This document shows positions 51,326 through 61,748 of a stretch of 64,000 nucleotides of DNA, piece after piece. Position numbers and translations under genes: made by a program. Positions within the stretch are counted from its first letter, which is position 1. Every line of letters starts with the position of its first letter. The notes below the pieces were generated by a model, which searched no databases, was not told where the DNA came from, and saw nothing but the letters and a program-made list of their open reading frames with translations. The DNA comes from Desulfobacterales bacterium. Lineage in GTDB: Bacteria > Desulfobacterota > Desulfobacteria > Desulfobacterales > Desulfosarcinaceae. Location of the stretch: assembly GCA_016218685.1 (NCBI GenBank), contig JACRDD010000005.1, positions 170,790 through 234,789 on the forward strand. Reading direction: 5' to 3'.

Positions 51326-54300
51326 TCATAAATCCTGTATGGCGTAATCGTCGGCGCCGCATTGGGTCTTGACCCAGGTGACGATGGCCGCGAACTGCTC
51401 TTTGACCAGGGCCCCGTTGCCGGCCGTCTCGCCGAAGCAGAAGCGCACGGCCCGGCGGATGTCGGTGTCGCGGTCGATATCCACGCGCGCCAGGTCCACG
51501 GCATGTTGCTGGAACTGCGGCGCCGGCGCCCGGCCGGTTCGGTTTTCGGCCTGCAGGTTGATGTGCTGATCGGCCGGCGCCGTGTTGGTCAACATGTTGA
51601 AGGCCGGAGAGAACAGCAGCAGGATATTTTTGAAATCGTTGTCCCGGGCTGTGGTGATTCTGAATTTCTGGTTCAAATCGGTCTTGATCTGGTTGTGCAG
51701 TTGCTGGGCCCAGGCGATGGCGTTGTTGGTGTTCCAGTTGACCGCACCCGAGGGCCGGAAGTTGACCGCGATCTTGCTCTTGACCACCAGCACGGCGTTG
51801 AACACCTGGCCGGCCACCGCCAGGCGCGAATATTCGTCGTCGCCCAGCTTGTAGAGCAAAAGGTCGGCCCGGGCGTGATCCTTGATGGTCTGGTCGCGGC
51901 CGGTCTTGGCGGCCAGGGCCACGTTGCGGTAGGTATCGGCCAGCTCGAACTGGTGGCGGTGGGCCGTGCCCTGGAAGGCGATGCGGAATCGGGTGCGGCC
52001 CAGCAGCGGTTCCAGCGCCTTGCCGGCCTGGGCTTCGTCGTTGAGCCAGCAGGCGAATTTCCAGAAGTTGCGCAGGCGCGGCGTGCGGTTGACGTTCATG
52101 CGCGATAGTTTGTCACCGCTGTAGGGTCCGCCTTCGGCCGTGAACGGCTGATTGTAGCGCGGCACGCGGAACCAGTTCTGACCCAGATCCTCGCAATCGT
52201 AAAGATAGTCGTCCCAGTTGCCGGTGGCGTGGCCCATCTCGTGGTGGTTGGTGAGCACCGCATAGCTCTTGCCATCGCTGTCCTGCAGGGTATTGTCCGG
52301 GTCCGGGTTGCCGAAGTAGGTGGGGTCGCTCTGGTAGTCGCGCAGCCGCAACTGGGCATTGGCGATGGTCATCCAGGCGCCGCCGTTGGGGCTGTTGTCG
52401 GTGACGATGTTGACCATGGCCTTGTGGGGGCCGCCGTTGGTGTCGTTCTTGGCCTCCATGTAGTGGAAGGGCCGGATGAAAATATCCGTGGCGCCGCTGT
52501 GTTTTTCGATGAGGTAATCCTTGTTCAGGCGCGCCATGGCATTGGTCATGCCGAACTTGCGGTGGTCGGTGATGCCGGCCGCGCCGCCGGGGGCCACCGG
52601 ACGGGCCCAGGCATCCTGGTTGATGGATTGCAGGCGGCAGTTCCAGTAGATCAGCAGATAGCCCAGGGGCTTGCCGTCCAGCTCGGCGCAGTCGTGCAGG
52701 TAGTGCAGCTCGTAGTTGCCGCAGTTGTCCAGGGCATAGGCGCCGGCGATATCGCCGGCCGTGCCGGCATTGACCGCCTTGTGGCGATGGACCCGCGGAT
52801 CGTTGAGGATCGCCAGGCGCGCGCCGGCCAGGTGCTTGGCGGCGTCGAAGCCGGTGTCGGCGGCCCGGGCGCGCTGGTCGGTCGCATCGTAGAACCCGTT
52901 GCAGAAGCAGATCAGGCGGGTGTGGCCCGGCCCGGTCGTGATCAAATTCTGCGTGAAGGCCGCGTCGGTGAAGACCGGCTGGGCGGCTTCGGGCTTGTGG
53001 ATCTTCAGGCGCCGCCGGTTTTTTTGCGTTCCGCCCACATCCTCCTGGGTGTCGTAATCGATGCAAAAGAGGGCATAGCGCGAGTTGGCGTCCAGGGCCA
53101 GGGCCGAGCCGTCGGGGGCCTGGTCGGCGAGGGTCTGGTCGCGGTTGGCCTGGGCCAGGACGATATCGTCCAGGGAGAAGATTAGGGGCTTGGCGGCCTG
53201 GGCGCGCTGGGCCTGGCCCGCATCGAAGGGAAAGAGCTTGAGCTTGTCTTTCATCACCGTCTGAAAGCGCTCGCCCTTGTCCATGTCGTTATCGTAGCGC
53301 GTCCAGTAGTTGCGCGAAGACCAGGCCGTGGGCAGATCGTAGTAAAGGCGCCGGCGCAGGAAGTCCAGCTTCTCGTAGGGCACCGCCTTTTGGTCTTTGT
53401 CCGGGTTCTCGGCCGCGATCTGCTCGCGGGTGCGCAGGGCCGGGGTGGCATCCTTGTCGGCGGTATAGAGGAAAAGCTCGAAGCGCGCGGCCTCCTCGGC
53501 GGTCGTCAAGGCATGTGCCCCGGCCGTGACCTGGGCCGGCGATGCGGTTTCGAAGAAGAGTTCGGTCCAGGCCGCGTTCTTTTTCTTCCAGACCGGCACG
53601 GCATAGGCGTTGTCTTTATAAACGCCGACTTGACGGCGGTAGAACACCTGCTCCAGGGTGCGCTTGGTGATCGGTCCGGCGATACCGTCCACCTTGATGT
53701 CGTACTGCTTTTGAAAGGCGCGGATGCCGGCCCGGGTCTTTTCGCCCACGATGCCGTCCACCTTGCCGCAGGCGAACCCCAGCAGGTTGAGATGGTGCTG
53801 GATCTTCCTGGCTTCGTTGTCCAGGGCATAGCTCAGCGAGGCCAGATCTTTGAGCAGGCATTGGTGCAGATAGTCGACGGCCCGGTCCAGGCGCGGCACG
53901 ATGGGCATGCCGGCGGGCACGTCGCGCCACTCGTTCCGGATGCGGTCGTGGTATTTGAATTTGAGAAAATACCAGTAGAAGCGCAGTTCGAGCACGATGG
54001 GGTCGCCGTCGCTGCCTTCGCCGCTCTTCTTGGGGTCGTAGGCCTTGAGCTTGCCGTCGGTGAGCGCCAGTTTGCTTTCGTCGTAGTAAAAGCCGTGCTC
54101 GGCGGTATCGACCACCATGGGGATTTCCATGAGCTTGCGCGCGTCGAGCAGCTTGATCGCCTTGCTTGGCGCCAGCTTCAGGGTGTCGATGTCGATATAG
54201 GTGCGCTCGTCCAGATCGATGCGGAAGTGATAGTCGGGCCGGGAGGCGATGGTGGCCGAATCGGGGGCCAGGCACACCTTGCCCTGGGCATCGGTCAGGG

Positions 54301-54508
54301 CCGTGGCGGCTTGGTTGACGAGGGCCTTGCCGTTGGCCATCAGGCGCACGCGGATGCCCTGGGGCAGATCGACCAGCTTGGCCCCGTCGTTGGGATCGGT
54401 CATCTTGAGCCGCAGGTAGAACTTCTGCCCGGCCTTGACAAAGCTATGCTTTTGGCCGGAGGCCAGGGCTTCGAAGAATCTCTTGCTCGCGGTGATGATA
54501 TCGCCCAT
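51326..54508 (-). CDS. T6SS effector candidate: peptidoglycan-binding zinc metallopeptidase
   Basis: 1060 residues, no signal peptide, nine bases after the PAAR gene. Residues 230-289 are a peptidoglycan-binding type 1 domain (QHHLNLLGFACGKVDGIVG, GIRAFQKQYDIKVDGIAG). A zinc motif HEMGH (H756-H760) sits in NHHEMGHATGNWDDY. An N-terminal beta-rich part (1-130) may attach it to the spike. These parts suggest a cell-wall-targeted or periplasmic peptidase delivered by VgrG-PAAR. The metallopeptidase subfamily is not known to me and the third zinc ligand is not certain. Confidence 0.8.
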   Translation of the reverse strand: MGDIITASKRFFEALASGQKHSFVKAGQKFYLRLKMTDPNDGAKLVDLPQGIRVRLMANGKALVNQAATALTDAQGKVCLAPDSATIASRPDYHFRIDLDERTYIDIDTLKLAPSKAIKLLDARKLMEIPMVVDTAEHGFYYDESKLALTDGKLKAYDPKKSGEGSDGDPIVLELRFYWYFLKFKYHDRIRNEWRDVPAGMPIVPRLDRAVDYLHQCLLKDLASLSYALDNEARKIQHHLNLLGFACGKVDGIVGEKTRAGIRAFQKQYDIKVDGIAGPITKRTLEQVFYRRQVGVYKDNAYAVPVWKKKNAAWTELFFETASPAQVTAGAHALTTAEEAARFELFLYTADKDATPALRTREQIAAENPDKDQKAVPYEKLDFLRRRLYYDLPTAWSSRNYWTRYDNDMDKGERFQTVMKDKLKLFPFDAGQAQRAQAAKPLIFSLDDIVLAQANRDQTLADQAPDGSALALDANSRYALFCIDYDTQEDVGGTQKNRRRLKIHKPEAAQPVFTDAAFTQNLITTGPGHTRLICFCNGFYDATDQRARAADTGFDAAKHLAGARLAILNDPRVHRHKAVNAGTAGDIAGAYALDNCGNYELHYLHDCAELDGKPLGYLLIYWNCRLQSINQDAWARPVAPGGAAGITDHRKFGMTNAMARLNKDYLIEKHSGATDIFIRPFHYMEAKNDTNGGPHKAMVNIVTDNSPNGGAWMTIANAQLRLRDYQSDPTYFGNPDPDNTLQDSDGKSYAVLTNHHEMGHATGNWDDYLYDCEDLGQNWFRVPRYNQPFTAEGGPYSGDKLSRMNVNRTPRLRNFWKFACWLNDEAQAGKALEPLLGRTRFRIAFQGTAHRHQFELADTYRNVALAAKTGRDQTIKDHARADLLLYKLGDDEYSRLAVAGQVFNAVLVVKSKIAVNFRPSGAVNWNTNNAIAWAQQLHNQIKTDLNQKFRITTARDNDFKNILLLFSPAFNMLTNTAPADQHINLQAENRTGRAPAPQFQQHAVDLARVDIDRDTDIRRAVRFCFGETAGNGALVKEQFAAIVTWVKTQCGADDYAIQDL

Positions 54509-54516
54509 GCCCGAAT

Positions 54517-55596
54517 CTACTCGCCTTTGATGTCCGGAAATTCAACATTGAATGGGCCGGGCGGCAGTTTTTCTTCTTTTTTGGTGCCGTTGCGGTCCAG
54601 ACGCCCCTTGCGCACCTCGCCGTTGGACAGATGCAGGATGTAGCGCTCGTCGGCGATGGGCTTATCGTCCTGGTCCTTGAGTTCGAGCTCCAGATCGTCC
54701 TGGAATTTGAGCTGGCCCGAGCGCGCGCGCTCCTTGGCGACCTGGACGATGAAGTAGTATTCGGGGGAAGAATAACCGCGGCGCGGCCCCGGTGGCGCGC
54801 CGGCGGACGGATACTCCCACTGGGTCTGAATTTTGTTGCCTTGCACCTTAAGATCGAGCTCGGCCACGCCGGTGTCGGCGCCGGAAAGGTCGCGCTGCCA
54901 GATGGTCAGGTGGGCCGGCGTGCCGTCGGCAAAGCCCTCGGTGTCGGCGCTCAGCGCGACGACCTCGCCCACCTTGGCCTCGGCCTTGGACCACTGGGCA
55001 TTGTGGACCGTCAAGAGCTGGATCTTGAACTCGCCACTCTTGGGCAGGCCGCCTCGGCGCACCTTGCCGTCACCGGTCAGCACCGCGCTGCTTTTCAGGC
55101 CGTCGGGATCGGTGATCTCGTAACGCACCTCGGTGACCGGCTGCTGGGCCGCGTCCAGGAATTGGGCCTCGAACCAGTGGGGCCCCTCGGCCCTGGGGCC
55201 CGGCTTGGCCTTGACCGCCGCGATGGCCCCGGCCTTGGCGGCCTTGGCCGCGCCGCCGCCGCCCCCGCCGCCCCCTCCGCCACCGCCTCCCGTGCCGATG
55301 AGCACGGTGGTACATCCCATGACAATGGTGTCGGGCGGCCCGACACAGGTGACCATGTCGCCGATGGTGGCGGCCGGCATACCGCCGATCAGGACCGTGG
55401 CCACCCCCGGGCCGATGATGGGGCCGCCCACGTGGGGCACCGGCGGGGTGGCCGGCGTCACCATGGGACAAACATGCATGTCGCTGCCCACGCGCGCGGC
55501 CGGCATCTTGCCGATCAACACCGTCGGGCAACCCGGTCCGGTGATGATCCCGCCGTGGGCCGTGGAATCGGTGACTCTAGCGGCTGGTCCTGGCAT
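54517..55596 (-). CDS. PAAR-domain spike-tip protein with C-terminal extension
   Basis: 359 residues, GAGGAGAGTGA upstream. Residues 1-100 are a PAAR domain (AARVTDSTAHGG, GCPTVLIGKMPAARVGSDMHVC, GGPIIGPGVATVLIGGMPAATIGDMVTC, GCTTVLIG). A run of 13 glycines (about 103-115) then leads to a beta-rich extension of about 225 residues that is shared with two other proteins of the operon (47182-47562 and 48314-49183). It caps the VgrG trimer and probably docks cargo. Confidence 0.93.
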   Translation of the reverse strand: MPGPAARVTDSTAHGGIITGPGCPTVLIGKMPAARVGSDMHVCPMVTPATPPVPHVGGPIIGPGVATVLIGGMPAATIGDMVTCVGPPDTIVMGCTTVLIGTGGGGGGGGGGGGGAAKAAKAGAIAAVKAKPGPRAEGPHWFEAQFLDAAQQPVTEVRYEITDPDGLKSSAVLTGDGKVRRGGLPKSGEFKIQLLTVHNAQWSKAEAKVGEVVALSADTEGFADGTPAHLTIWQRDLSGADTGVAELDLKVQGNKIQTQWEYPSAGAPPGPRRGYSSPEYYFIVQVAKERARSGQLKFQDDLELELKDQDDKPIADERYILHLSNGEVRKGRLDRNGTKKEEKLPPGPFNVEFPDIKGE

Positions 55597-55623
55597 TCAC
55601 TCTCCTCGATGGTGGTTGTCCGA

Positions 55624-57813
55624 TTAGTTGATCATGACGATCCCGCCGGTCAACGTGGCTTTCGCTCCACCCTTGAAATCCGCGGTCGTGGAGCCCTCGG
55701 CGCTGAGCGTCATGCCCTTGGACTTGTGCGCCATGCCCGCCTCGGAACTCAGGTTCATGCCACCCTTGAGCTCCAGATTCTGGTCGGCCTTCATCTCGAT
55801 ATTGGCGGCCTGGATCTTGAGGTCGCCCTGGGTCTTGATGTCGATGCCGCCCTGGGATTCGATGGTGATCTTGTCGCCGTCGGCGTCGATCAACATTTTG
55901 TTGCCGTTCTTGTCTTCCAGGGCGATGCCCTGACCCTTGCCGCCGTCGTCCAGGGTGGCCGAGTGGCCGCCGCCGGTGACGATGCTGACGGTCTTGTCGT
56001 TCATCACCATGGAGTGGCCGCCGATCTCGGTGGCCATCTCGATCTTGGTGTTCTTGTCGTCCATGAGGAAGCTGTTGCCGTGGGCCGTCTTGGCGCTGAT
56101 GGTCTCCTTGTCATCGTCGATCTGGAGCACGTGGCCCATGGTGGAGGTCAACGTGATCTGCTTCTGCTCATCGCTGATCAGGATGGTGTGATTGTTGGTG
56201 GTCATGGCCCGGATGTTTTTGCCCTTGTCGTCGAAGAACATCTTGTGGCCGTCACGGGTTTCCAGGCAGATGAATTGTCCGCCTTCATCCATGGTCAACT
56301 TGTGCCCGTAGGCATTGGAGAGCACCACGTAGGTCGCGCCCGATTTGTCCTGCATGAGCAGCTCGTTGTGGGTCTTGGCGTTGGGCGTGGTCTGGGACAT
56401 GATCGTCGCCTTGGTCTTGTCATCGGGCAGCGGATAGGGCGGCGTGTTGGTGCCATGGTACACCCGGCCGGTGATGATCGGCCGGTCCGGATCGCCCTCG
56501 ATGAAATCCACGATCACCTCCTGGCCGATGCGCGGAATGAACATGGCACCCCAGCCGGCGCCGGCCCACAACTGGCTGACCCGCACCCAGCAGGAACTCT
56601 TCTCGTCCTTTGCGCCCCGCCGGTCCCAGTGAAACTGGACTTTGACCCGGCCGTGCTTGTCGGTGTAGATCTCTTCGCCCGAGGGGCCGGTGACGATGGC
56701 CGTCTGGACCCCTTCGACCACCGGTTTGGGGGTCACGACTTCGGGGCGCAGGGTCACCGACGAGGGGATGGCCGTGAAGTTGTTCTCATAGCTGGTGCCC
56801 TCGGCGGCATCCGCTTTTTCGCCCAGCACCTGGGGCTGGGCGCCGGTGTGCACGATCTCGGTGAGCAGATACTCCTGGTTGAACGCGTCCAGGTCATGGT
56901 TGTGCAGGCTAAAGGTAAAGCCGGGTGCGAAACGGTTCACCACGCCCTTGCCCAGGGCGCACTCCTTGAACAGGATGGCCTGCTGCAAGCGCACCTGGGC
57001 CAACCGCCGGCCCTCATCGGTGGCGGCATATTCGCCGGGGTAGTCGTACACTTCGCGCTTCTGGTTCTCGCTGTCGCTCTTATCGCTCGTCAGATCCAGA
57101 GAGGGCTTTTCGAAGTTGAAGTCGCGCAGAGTGTATTTGCCGCTGCGGATCTGGCGGGTTAGACGCAGGGCCACCACGGCCTCTTCCTCGGACACCAGGG
57201 CGCCGCCGGCATTGAAGATCACCTTGGCCTGGCCGGAGATGGGTTTGTAGTTGACGGTGCCATCCCCGAAAACCAGGAGGTGATTGCGGGCCGAGTGCTC
57301 GAAGTAGTAAAAAATGCCCTCTTCTTCCAACAGCCGGGAGATGAAGTTCAGATCGCTCTCGCGGTACTGAACGCAGTAATCGCGCGGGGCATAGCTGCCC
57401 TGCAGCCGGAAGTCGAACCGATCGCCGGTGATACCGCTGTCTTGCAGGATCTGTTTGACGATATCGGGCACATTCAGATTCTGGAAGATGCGGCAGTCCT
57501 GCTCCAGGCAGAGCAACTGGAGCTGGGGCACGAGCGAGGCCTCGTAGATAAAAAAGCGGCCGTTGGTGCCGCTCAAGGCGAACCGGTCGAGGATGCCGTG
57601 CACATGGCGATCGCCTTCGACGCTCTCCAGGGTCAGCAGGCCGACCTTGCCGACCATGGCATCGAATTGGATCTCATCTTCGGAGGCCAGCTCCAACTCG
57701 GCCGCAAAAGGGCGCGAGATCTTCTCTTCCAACCGGAAGGCCGCCACCATCAACTCGGTCCTGCCGACCTTAAAGAGAAATCGCGGTTCGTTCGCCTTCG
57801 GAAATCGCACCAT
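55624..57813 (-). CDS. vgrG: VgrG/TssI type VI secretion spike protein
   Basis: 729 residues. The gp27-like part holds LEQDCRIFQNLNVPDIVKQIL and RDYCVQYRESDLNFISRLLEEEGIFYYFEH. The gp5-like part has VTGPSGEEIYTDKHGRVKVQFHWDR and RVSQLWAGAGWGAMFIPRIGQEVIVDFIEGDPDRPIITGRVYH. The C-terminal needle shows repeats (HSMVMNDKTVSIVTGGGHSATLDDGG) without an extra enzyme domain. It is first in the ten-gene cargo operon that ends at 45980. No tss structural genes are in the window. Confidence 0.97.
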   Translation of the reverse strand: MVRFPKANEPRFLFKVGRTELMVAAFRLEEKISRPFAAELELASEDEIQFDAMVGKVGLLTLESVEGDRHVHGILDRFALSGTNGRFFIYEASLVPQLQLLCLEQDCRIFQNLNVPDIVKQILQDSGITGDRFDFRLQGSYAPRDYCVQYRESDLNFISRLLEEEGIFYYFEHSARNHLLVFGDGTVNYKPISGQAKVIFNAGGALVSEEEAVVALRLTRQIRSGKYTLRDFNFEKPSLDLTSDKSDSENQKREVYDYPGEYAATDEGRRLAQVRLQQAILFKECALGKGVVNRFAPGFTFSLHNHDLDAFNQEYLLTEIVHTGAQPQVLGEKADAAEGTSYENNFTAIPSSVTLRPEVVTPKPVVEGVQTAIVTGPSGEEIYTDKHGRVKVQFHWDRRGAKDEKSSCWVRVSQLWAGAGWGAMFIPRIGQEVIVDFIEGDPDRPIITGRVYHGTNTPPYPLPDDKTKATIMSQTTPNAKTHNELLMQDKSGATYVVLSNAYGHKLTMDEGGQFICLETRDGHKMFFDDKGKNIRAMTTNNHTILISDEQKQITLTSTMGHVLQIDDDKETISAKTAHGNSFLMDDKNTKIEMATEIGGHSMVMNDKTVSIVTGGGHSATLDDGGKGQGIALEDKNGNKMLIDADGDKITIESQGGIDIKTQGDLKIQAANIEMKADQNLELKGGMNLSSEAGMAHKSKGMTLSAEGSTTADFKGGAKATLTGGIVMIN

Positions 57814-57911
57814 GCCGGCCTCCCATTCTTACGCGTACCTCTGGACCCCTATGTCTGCATGTCCGCAGTTTAACTGGAGACACCTGCTTCCACAACCCCT
57901 TAGCGCGCTGC

Positions 57912-60900
57912 TCATGGTTTTTCTTCTTCAAGCGCTACCGCCTGATCGGACGACGCATCGAGAACCTGCCGGATCAGCCGGGCCAAAGTCTCCATGGCCA
58001 GCGGCTTTAAGGCAAAAGCCCGGATGCCCAGGGATTTGGCCCGTTCTTCGGTGATGTTTTCGCTGAAGCCGGTGCACATGATGATGGGCATGTCCGGGCG
58101 GCGGCGCAGAATCCGGGTGGCCAGCACGTCACCGGTCATCTCGGGCATGACCATGTCGGTGATCACCAGATCGAAGGCGTTTGGATCGGCCTCGACCAGG
58201 GCCAGGGCCTCGGCGCTGCTGGTGCGCGTCTGCACCTTGTAGCCCAGCAGGCCCAGCATGTGCTTGAGCATGTCGCTCTGAAACTGCTCGTCATCCACGA
58301 AGAGAATCCGTTCCGTGCCCACGGGCAGGGCGTCGGCCCTGGCCGGCGTGTCGGCCGGCTCGCCTTCGAGGGCCGGCAGGTAGACCTCGAACTGGGCGCC
58401 CTGGCCCGGCGTGCCGCGCACCGTCACCACACCTTTGAGCGCCGTGACGATGCCGTGCACCACCGACAGCCCCATGCCGGTGCCTTCGCCCTTGGGCTTG
58501 GTGGTAAAGAAGGGTTCGAAGATACGGTGCAGGTGCTCGGGGGCAATGCCGTGACCGGTATCGCACACGCTCAGCTTCAGATAGGGACCGGTTTTAAGAT
58601 TGGTGTATTGGCGCGTGAAGGCCTCGTCCAGGACGACATCCTCCAGACACACGGTGAGCCGCCCGCCCTTGACGCGCATGGCGTAGCCGGCATTGGCGCA
58701 CAGGTTCATCATCACCTGGTGGATCTGCACCGGATCGGCCATGACCGTGGCGTCGCTCTTGATCTGCTGCACCATCTCCACGGTCACGGGCAAGGTGGCG
58801 CGCACCAGCTTGAGCACCTCTTTGACCAGGGTTTTGATCTTCACGGGTTTGGGTTCGATCTCGCTGCGGCGGCTGAAGGTCAGGATTTGCTTGACCAGAT
58901 CGCCGGCCCGCTCGCCGGCGGTCAGCACGCGTTCGAGATAACCGTGCAGGGCCGACGCCTTCTGGACTTCGGACATGGCAATCTGGGTGTAGCCGATGAT
59001 TCCGGCCAGAATGTTGTTGAAGTCATGGGCGATGCCGCCGGCCAGGGTGCCCAGGGCTTCCATCTTCTGGGCCTGCTGCAATTGGCGCTCCAGTTGCTGG
59101 CGCCGCCCTTCGGACTCGGTACGTTCGGTGATGTCGATGGAGACGCCGCCCAGGCCGGCCAGGCGATCCTCCTGAAAGATGGGAAAGCGCGTGGTGAGCA
59201 GGTAGCGCGTCTGGTGATCGGGCATCTGGATGGTTTCCGTGACGCTCTCGGCCATCTGGCTGGCGAGCACGGCCTGGTCGTTGGCCTGGAGCTGCTGGGC
59301 GGTCGGCGTGTCCCACACCTGGTCGTCGCGCAGGCCGATGGGGGGCGGGGCCGATGGGCCGGCCAGGCTGGAAAAACCCTGGTTGATGAAGAGGTAGCGG
59401 CCGTCGAGATCTTTCATGAAGGCCAGGCCCGGTAGATGGCGCATGAAGGCATCGAAAAGGTTCTGGCTCTCCTTGAGCTCCTTTTCGGCCTGTTTGCGAG
59501 CCGTGATGTCGAGCATGATGCCCACCAGGCCGGCCACCTGGCCTTCGGCGTCCCGGAAGGTGGCTTTGAACAGGATGAAATCCTTCACCTCGCCGTCGGC
59601 CGCCACCACCTGCTGCTCGTGAATCTGAATACCGGGGGATTGGATCAACTGCAAGTCCTGGCGGTGGTATTCCGGCGCCATGTTCTGGAAAGGCAGGTCG
59701 GGCAGATCGACGATGCGCCGGCCCAGCAGCTCCTCCTTGGCAACGCCCAGGGTTTCGCTGTAGGCGGTATTGCACCCCAGGAACACGCCCTCGTCATCCT
59801 TGAAGAAGACCGGGTTGGGGATCGTGTCGATGAGCGTGTTCATGAACTTGATGTTGTCCAGCAGCGCCTTTTCGGCCTGCTTGCGGTGGGTGATGTCGGA
59901 TATGACCGTGGTCAGACCCTCCACCTGGCCCTGGGCATCGCGCCGGTAACTCCAGTCCACCTGGGTTTCGATGATGCTTCCGTCCTTGGTGCGGTCTTTG
60001 CTGTACCAGGGGCTGGGTCGCGGCTGCCGATCCATTATATAGGAAAGGTGCTCCTCCAGTTGGCGGCGCTCCGGGTCGTGGGCCATGAGCTCGAACATGG
60101 ATCTGCCGGTGAGCTCCTCTTCGCTGTAACCGTAGATCTTGGCGTGGGCCGGGTTGACAAAGGTGATGGTGCCCCGCGTGTCGATTTCGCGGATGCCGTT
60201 GGGCATGGTGTCGATGAGCCGGCGAAAGCGCGCCTCGCTGGCCCGCAGGGCCTCCTCGGCCTGGCCCCGTTCGACGATCTCCAGTTGCAGATCCTGGTTG
60301 GCGTGGACCAGGTCGGCGGTGCGCTCGTCCACGCGCTTTTCCAGTTCGGCGTGGGTGCGGTGCAGGGCCTCGTCCACCGCCCGGTGGGCCAGGATTGCTT
60401 TGGCCGCCCGGTAAAGCACCGTGCCCACGATGAGCAGCATGCTCAGGGCGATGCACAGCAGGGTCACGCTGCTACGCCACAGCAGATTCGACAGCATGGC
60501 CCGGGGCGCGGTAATGTCGTAGTAAATTTCGAACGCGCCCAGAAAGGCCTGCTGGGAAAGGATCGGAACGTAGATCTCGACCACATCCCGGGCGATGGGC
60601 AGGTTTTCCAGGCTGCGGCCGCCTTTGACCACCAGGCGCGAGCAGATCTCGCCCTTGGCCACCTTCTCGATGAACACGGGGTTTTGGTGCACCAGGCCCA
60701 CCTCTTGGGGATCGGTGGAAAAAAGGACCCGGCCGCCGGGATCGAAGATCTTCAATTTTTCCAATTGAAAATCGGCTTTGAGCTGGGCCACCGCCGCCGT
60801 CAGTTCCGGACGCAGCATGGTCTCGTCCAGGGGTTTGTCCCCGATCTCCAAGGTGCGCATCAGGTGCACGGCCGTGCGTCGCGCTTCGTCTTCGCTCAGG

Positions 60901-61088
60901 CGCGTGAGCAAATGGCGATAGGCCGGCTTGAGCAGCAGACCGTGGTAAAGCGGAAAAAGGCAGGCCACCGCCAGGCAGGCCAGCAGGATGTTGCGCAAAA
61001 AAGAGGTGCCCAGAACGAAGCGGCCCACGTGAAGGAATGTGAATGGAATCTGGCTGGAATGCTCGTGCTGCCCAGCAGGTGAAGGCAT
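57912..61088 (-). CDS. Hybrid multi-PAS sensor histidine kinase with receiver domain
   Basis: 1058 residues, AGGAGG upstream. An N-terminal membrane segment (28-50) and a second near 200-225 enclose a periplasmic sensor domain. Three PAS domains follow (about 280-400, 405-525, 530-655). Then come the HisKA block [23 protein letters not shown], the HATPase ([25 protein letters not shown]) and a C-terminal receiver ([21 protein letters not shown]). It would autophosphorylate on His and pass phosphate to its own Asp, then perhaps to the single-domain regulator next to it (61245-61634). The signal is unknown. Confidence 0.95.
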   Translation of the reverse strand: MPSPAGQHEHSSQIPFTFLHVGRFVLGTSFLRNILLACLAVACLFPLYHGLLLKPAYRHLLTRLSEDEARRTAVHLMRTLEIGDKPLDETMLRPELTAAVAQLKADFQLEKLKIFDPGGRVLFSTDPQEVGLVHQNPVFIEKVAKGEICSRLVVKGGRSLENLPIARDVVEIYVPILSQQAFLGAFEIYYDITAPRAMLSNLLWRSSVTLLCIALSMLLIVGTVLYRAAKAILAHRAVDEALHRTHAELEKRVDERTADLVHANQDLQLEIVERGQAEEALRASEARFRRLIDTMPNGIREIDTRGTITFVNPAHAKIYGYSEEELTGRSMFELMAHDPERRQLEEHLSYIMDRQPRPSPWYSKDRTKDGSIIETQVDWSYRRDAQGQVEGLTTVISDITHRKQAEKALLDNIKFMNTLIDTIPNPVFFKDDEGVFLGCNTAYSETLGVAKEELLGRRIVDLPDLPFQNMAPEYHRQDLQLIQSPGIQIHEQQVVAADGEVKDFILFKATFRDAEGQVAGLVGIMLDITARKQAEKELKESQNLFDAFMRHLPGLAFMKDLDGRYLFINQGFSSLAGPSAPPPIGLRDDQVWDTPTAQQLQANDQAVLASQMAESVTETIQMPDHQTRYLLTTRFPIFQEDRLAGLGGVSIDITERTESEGRRQQLERQLQQAQKMEALGTLAGGIAHDFNNILAGIIGYTQIAMSEVQKASALHGYLERVLTAGERAGDLVKQILTFSRRSEIEPKPVKIKTLVKEVLKLVRATLPVTVEMVQQIKSDATVMADPVQIHQVMMNLCANAGYAMRVKGGRLTVCLEDVVLDEAFTRQYTNLKTGPYLKLSVCDTGHGIAPEHLHRIFEPFFTTKPKGEGTGMGLSVVHGIVTALKGVVTVRGTPGQGAQFEVYLPALEGEPADTPARADALPVGTERILFVDDEQFQSDMLKHMLGLLGYKVQTRTSSAEALALVEADPNAFDLVITDMVMPEMTGDVLATRILRRRPDMPIIMCTGFSENITEERAKSLGIRAFALKPLAMETLARLIRQVLDASSDQAVALEEEKP

Positions 61089-61244
61089 GGGGCCTCCTAG
61101 GGGTTGCGCCCGGCCCGCCGCAAACGGACCGGAAAATGCCTGATTGCTATGGGATTAGCAGAAAGCGAGCACCCTGCGCAAGCCGTAAGGCATCGGCGCG
61201 ACCGATCCATATGATGCGTCTGGGTATGGTGGTAGGGGCGATAA

Positions 61245-61634
61245 TCAGCGCTTCAACAGCGCCGCCAGGCCGCGGGAGATCTCTTCGGCCGAGGCCGGTT
61301 TGGGCAGAAAGTCGTCGGCCGGGCTGTAGAGTTCGGGGTTGCGCGAAAAGCGGGTGGAGGTCACGCAGGACGATTCCGCTGAGAGAATCAGGATCGGTAT
61401 GTGGCAGTAATGATCGTCGGCCTTGAGCGTCTTGCACACGGCCAGGCCGTCGATTTCGGGCATAACCACATCCAGCACGATGGCGTCGGGCGGGTTGGCG
61501 CGCACCTTGTCCAGGCATTCGCGGCCATCGTAGGCGACTTCGACCTCATAGCCGGCGCGCTCCAAAACGCGCCGCACCAGGGCGCACTGATCGGGTTCGT
61601 CGTCCACCACCAGTATTTTCTTTTTAACGCTCAT
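61245..61634 (-). CDS. Single-domain response regulator
   Basis: 129 residues from the ATG at 61634 (GGGAAGAGATC upstream). The receiver domain alone: ILVVDDEPDQ, phospho-acceptor Asp in AIVLDVVMPEIDG, LILSAES, and the Lys in DDFLPKPA. No output domain, so it may relay phosphate or act by protein binding. It lies between metF and the hybrid kinase, and the kinase is its likely partner. A 156-base gap separates them. Confidence 0.92.
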   Translation of the reverse strand: MSVKKKILVVDDEPDQCALVRRVLERAGYEVEVAYDGRECLDKVRANPPDAIVLDVVMPEIDGLAVCKTLKADDHYCHIPILILSAESSCVTSTRFSRNPELYSPADDFLPKPASAEEISRGLAALLKR

Positions 61635-61748
61635 GGGGATCTCTTCCCTGCTGGGGCGGAGGGTCGGCGTTCCGGCCGAAAGGAACAGTACCGGAACGCG
61701 ACCCATTGGGTTGCCGGGTAATGAAATGTTGTCGCTGAAGATAGACGT

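Noticed and set aside
55240..55310. Simple sequence run encoding 13 glycines in the PAAR gene as a repeat element or error
   Set aside because: It is a flexible linker between PAAR and the extension, in frame and usual for such proteins, though its length may vary among strains.
54631..57162. 843-codon open frame on the plus strand opposite PAAR and vgrG
   Set aside because: Antisense shadow of real genes; low-complexity translation and no ribosome site of note.
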